The notes beneath the pieces were generated by a model. The model searched no databases, was not told the DNA's origin, and saw only the letters and a program-made list of their open reading frames with translations. A stretch of DNA of 5,549 nucleotides from an uncultured Haloferula sp. (GTDB lineage Bacteria; Verrucomicrobiota; Verrucomicrobiae; Verrucomicrobiales; Akkermansiaceae): the NCBI GenBank assembly GCA_946481625.1, contig CAMLOZ010000277.1, positions 1-5,549 on the forward strand, given 5' to 3'. Positions 4,525 through 5,549 of this stretch are shown piece by piece (the stretch's first letter is position 1; each line of letters opens with the position of its first letter). The position numbers were made by a program, and so were the translations under genes.

Positions 4525-5258
4525 CGGCCGAGTTCGACCGATACTGACGGCGGTGTCTTTTCGCGCTCGAAGTGGTCGTAGCCTTCTTTGAGCTGGAGCC
4601 AGAAGGAGTGCCAGGGATTGTCTTTTTCCTGCTCCAGCCGCTCCGCTGTCATGCGGAAGGGGAAGAGGTGGACGCGGAAGAACTTCTGCCCTCCGCGGAG
4701 GGCGGCATCGCAGAGGGTGTAGATCTCCTCGATCCTCGGGTCGGTCATGGCCAGGCAGCCGATGGAGACCTCGTTGCCGTGGATCATGATGAAGGTTCCG
4801 GTCCGGCCGTGGTGGCGGTCGTATTCGTTCGGGTAGCCGATGTTGAAGGCGAGGTGGAAGGTGCTGTCGGGCTTCATCCCCTCGGGCGGCACGAAGTAGA
4901 AGCCTTCCGGCACCTGAAGGTCGCCCTCGGCGAGTTTGGGGCCGAGGGTGCCGGACTGGCGCGCGATTTCCCAAGTACGGAAGAGTTCGTATTTCCCGGT
5001 ATCGCGGTGCCGAATCCAGAGTTCGAGTTGCTTCTCTTCCTTGAAGGCGCGGAGGAAGACGGGATCGCCGAAGCGGAGGCCCTTTTCCTTCAGGGTCCGA
5101 TCCAGTTCGGGGCGGACGCGGGCGGCTGCCGCCTTCGCGCGTTCGGGACCGGGGAGGGTTGAGTCACAGGTTTCCACCACGAAGGGATCCTGCGCCTCAT
5201 CCGGTTCCCCCGTGCAAGGCGAAACAGCCAGCGGCAGCAGGATCAGCAGGCGACGCAT
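4509..5258 (-). CDS. L,D-transpeptidase-fold protein of the YafK/DpaA type
   Basis: A 249-residue exported protein with the YkuD catalytic fold. It is closest in motifs to E. coli YafK (DpaA, formerly LdtF), which detaches Braun lipoprotein from peptidoglycan; related enzymes form cross-links. Seen: an N-terminal MRRLLILLPLAVS signal; GYPNEYDR at 141-148; GRTGTFIMIHGNEVSIGCLAM at 151-171 with catalytic Cys168 and His160; and the YafK-type continuation FFRVHLFPFRMT at 193-204. The length matches YafK (about 246). Cys15 follows the signal, but Pro at -1 does not fit a lipobox, so a lipoprotein is doubtful. The choice of substrate (lipoprotein amidase or cross-linking) cannot be read from sequence. 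The ATG at 5258 overlaps the upstream glycosyltransferase end by 16 nt, indicating translational coupling. Its 3' end overlaps the convergent membrane-protein gene. Confidence 0.92.
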   Translation of the reverse strand: MRRLLILLPLAVSPCTGEPDEAQDPFVVETCDSTLPGPERAKAAAARVRPELDRTLKEKGLRFGDPVFLRAFKEEKQLELWIRHRDTGKYELFRTWEIARQSGTLGPKLAEGDLQVPEGFYFVPPEGMKPDSTFHLAFNIGYPNEYDRHHGRTGTFIMIHGNEVSIGCLAMTDPRIEEIYTLCDAALRGGQKFFRVHLFPFRMTAERLEQEKDNPWHSFWLQLKEGYDHFEREKTPPSVSVELGRYRFK

Positions 5259-5549
5259 GGGGTTTCGGCGGGTTGCAGGACCGCCTTGAGCACCGTCCGC
5301 AAGGCCGCGGGATCCGGCGAGGACAAAAGATGGAGGAGAGGGTGTTCCGGCAGGCCACAGGCATCCGTGGCCACGACGGGGATGCCGCTGGCCAACGCAA
5401 GCAGCGCGAGGCGGGGCTGGTGCTCGATCCATGCGGGCAGGACCACCACGCTGGCGGAGGCGAGATCCGCGATGGTGGCCGGCGAGAAGGCGAGGTCCCC
5501 GAAGGGGTCGGCGGGACCCTCGCCGGCTCTACCGAGGATCTTCAGCGCC
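5243..5549 (-). CDS. Glycosyltransferase, group 1 / GT4-like, C-terminal part (partial)
   Basis: The last 101 residues of a protein whose N-terminus lies beyond the window; the frame is open to the edge, with the first full codon at 5548. It has the C-terminal GT-B domain pattern: DLASASVVVLPAWIEHQPR (28-46), then LALLALASGIPVVATDACG at 47-65, followed by LPEH. The PVVATDACGLPE segment is typical of GT4 enzymes, which transfer sugars from nucleotide-sugar donors in envelope or polysaccharide synthesis. The first Glu of the usual EX7E motif is Glu42, but the second is replaced by Leu50. Donor and acceptor are unknown. The TGA stop lies inside the start of the L,D-transpeptidase gene, so the two form a small envelope operon. 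Confidence 0.82.
   Translation of the reverse strand, partial: ALKILGRAGEGPADPFGDLAFSPATIADLASASVVVLPAWIEHQPRLALLALASGIPVVATDACGLPEHPLLHLLSSPDPAALRTVLKAVLQPAETPCVAC

Noticed and set aside
4045..4974. 309-codon - strand frame across the membrane and transpeptidase genes
   Set aside because: It is a shadow frame with Arg/His/Pro-rich repeats. The two genes it overlaps have clear family motifs in other frames.
5259..5432. Longer start of the L,D-transpeptidase
   Set aside because: It would overlap the glycosyltransferase by a further 170 nt and bury the MRRLLILLPLAVS signal sequence inside the protein.

Overview
The window is GC-rich (about 60%) bacterial chromosome carrying ordinary chromosomal genes. 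There is no phage, transposase, CRISPR array or plasmid signature. The gene set (UdgX, DUF72, a PA2169-type four-helix protein, a DoxX-like protein, a DUF1328 protein, a YafK-type L,D-transpeptidase and a group 1 glycosyltransferase) and the near absence of Shine-Dalgarno motifs suggest a Gram-negative-type bacterium. My best guess is Verrucomicrobiota (Luteolibacter-like). That is inference from family resemblance, not proof.

Layout. Positions 1-33 are the last codons of an upstream + gene. Positions 47-664 (UdgX-type uracil-DNA glycosylase) and 680-1603 (DUF72) are + strand, 15 nt apart and probably co-transcribed. They end in two tandem hairpins, the first built from the last codons of the DUF72 gene. 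A convergent - strand gene (1673-2110) encodes a DUF2383/PA2169 ferritin-like protein. It is divergent from a DoxX-like membrane protein (2367-2753), which is followed by a 54-residue DUF1328 membrane protein (2840-3004) and a strong terminator. These three small genes look like a general-stress or envelope-stress cluster. A hypothetical 83-residue protein follows (3163-3414).

The stretch 3415-3793 has no convincing gene. On the - strand it lies between a complete tRNA-Arg(UCU) gene (3794-3870, promoter at 3890-3918) and a textbook intrinsic terminator (3498-3528). It contains a decayed partial copy of the same tRNA. Next comes a + strand three-helix membrane protein of unknown function (4069-4524). 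Its 3' end overlaps by 16 nt the convergent L,D-transpeptidase gene of the YafK/DpaA type (4509-5258, -). That gene overlaps by 16 nt the end of a glycosyltransferase gene (5243-5549, -, running off the window), so the last two form a translationally coupled cell-envelope pair.

I do not see a clear new multi-gene system. The points most worth a second look are the tRNA-Arg remnant and unexplained transcribed spacer at 3498-3793, the altered active-site loop of UdgX, the hairpin overlapping the DUF72 stop codon, and the altered EX7E motif of the glycosyltransferase.
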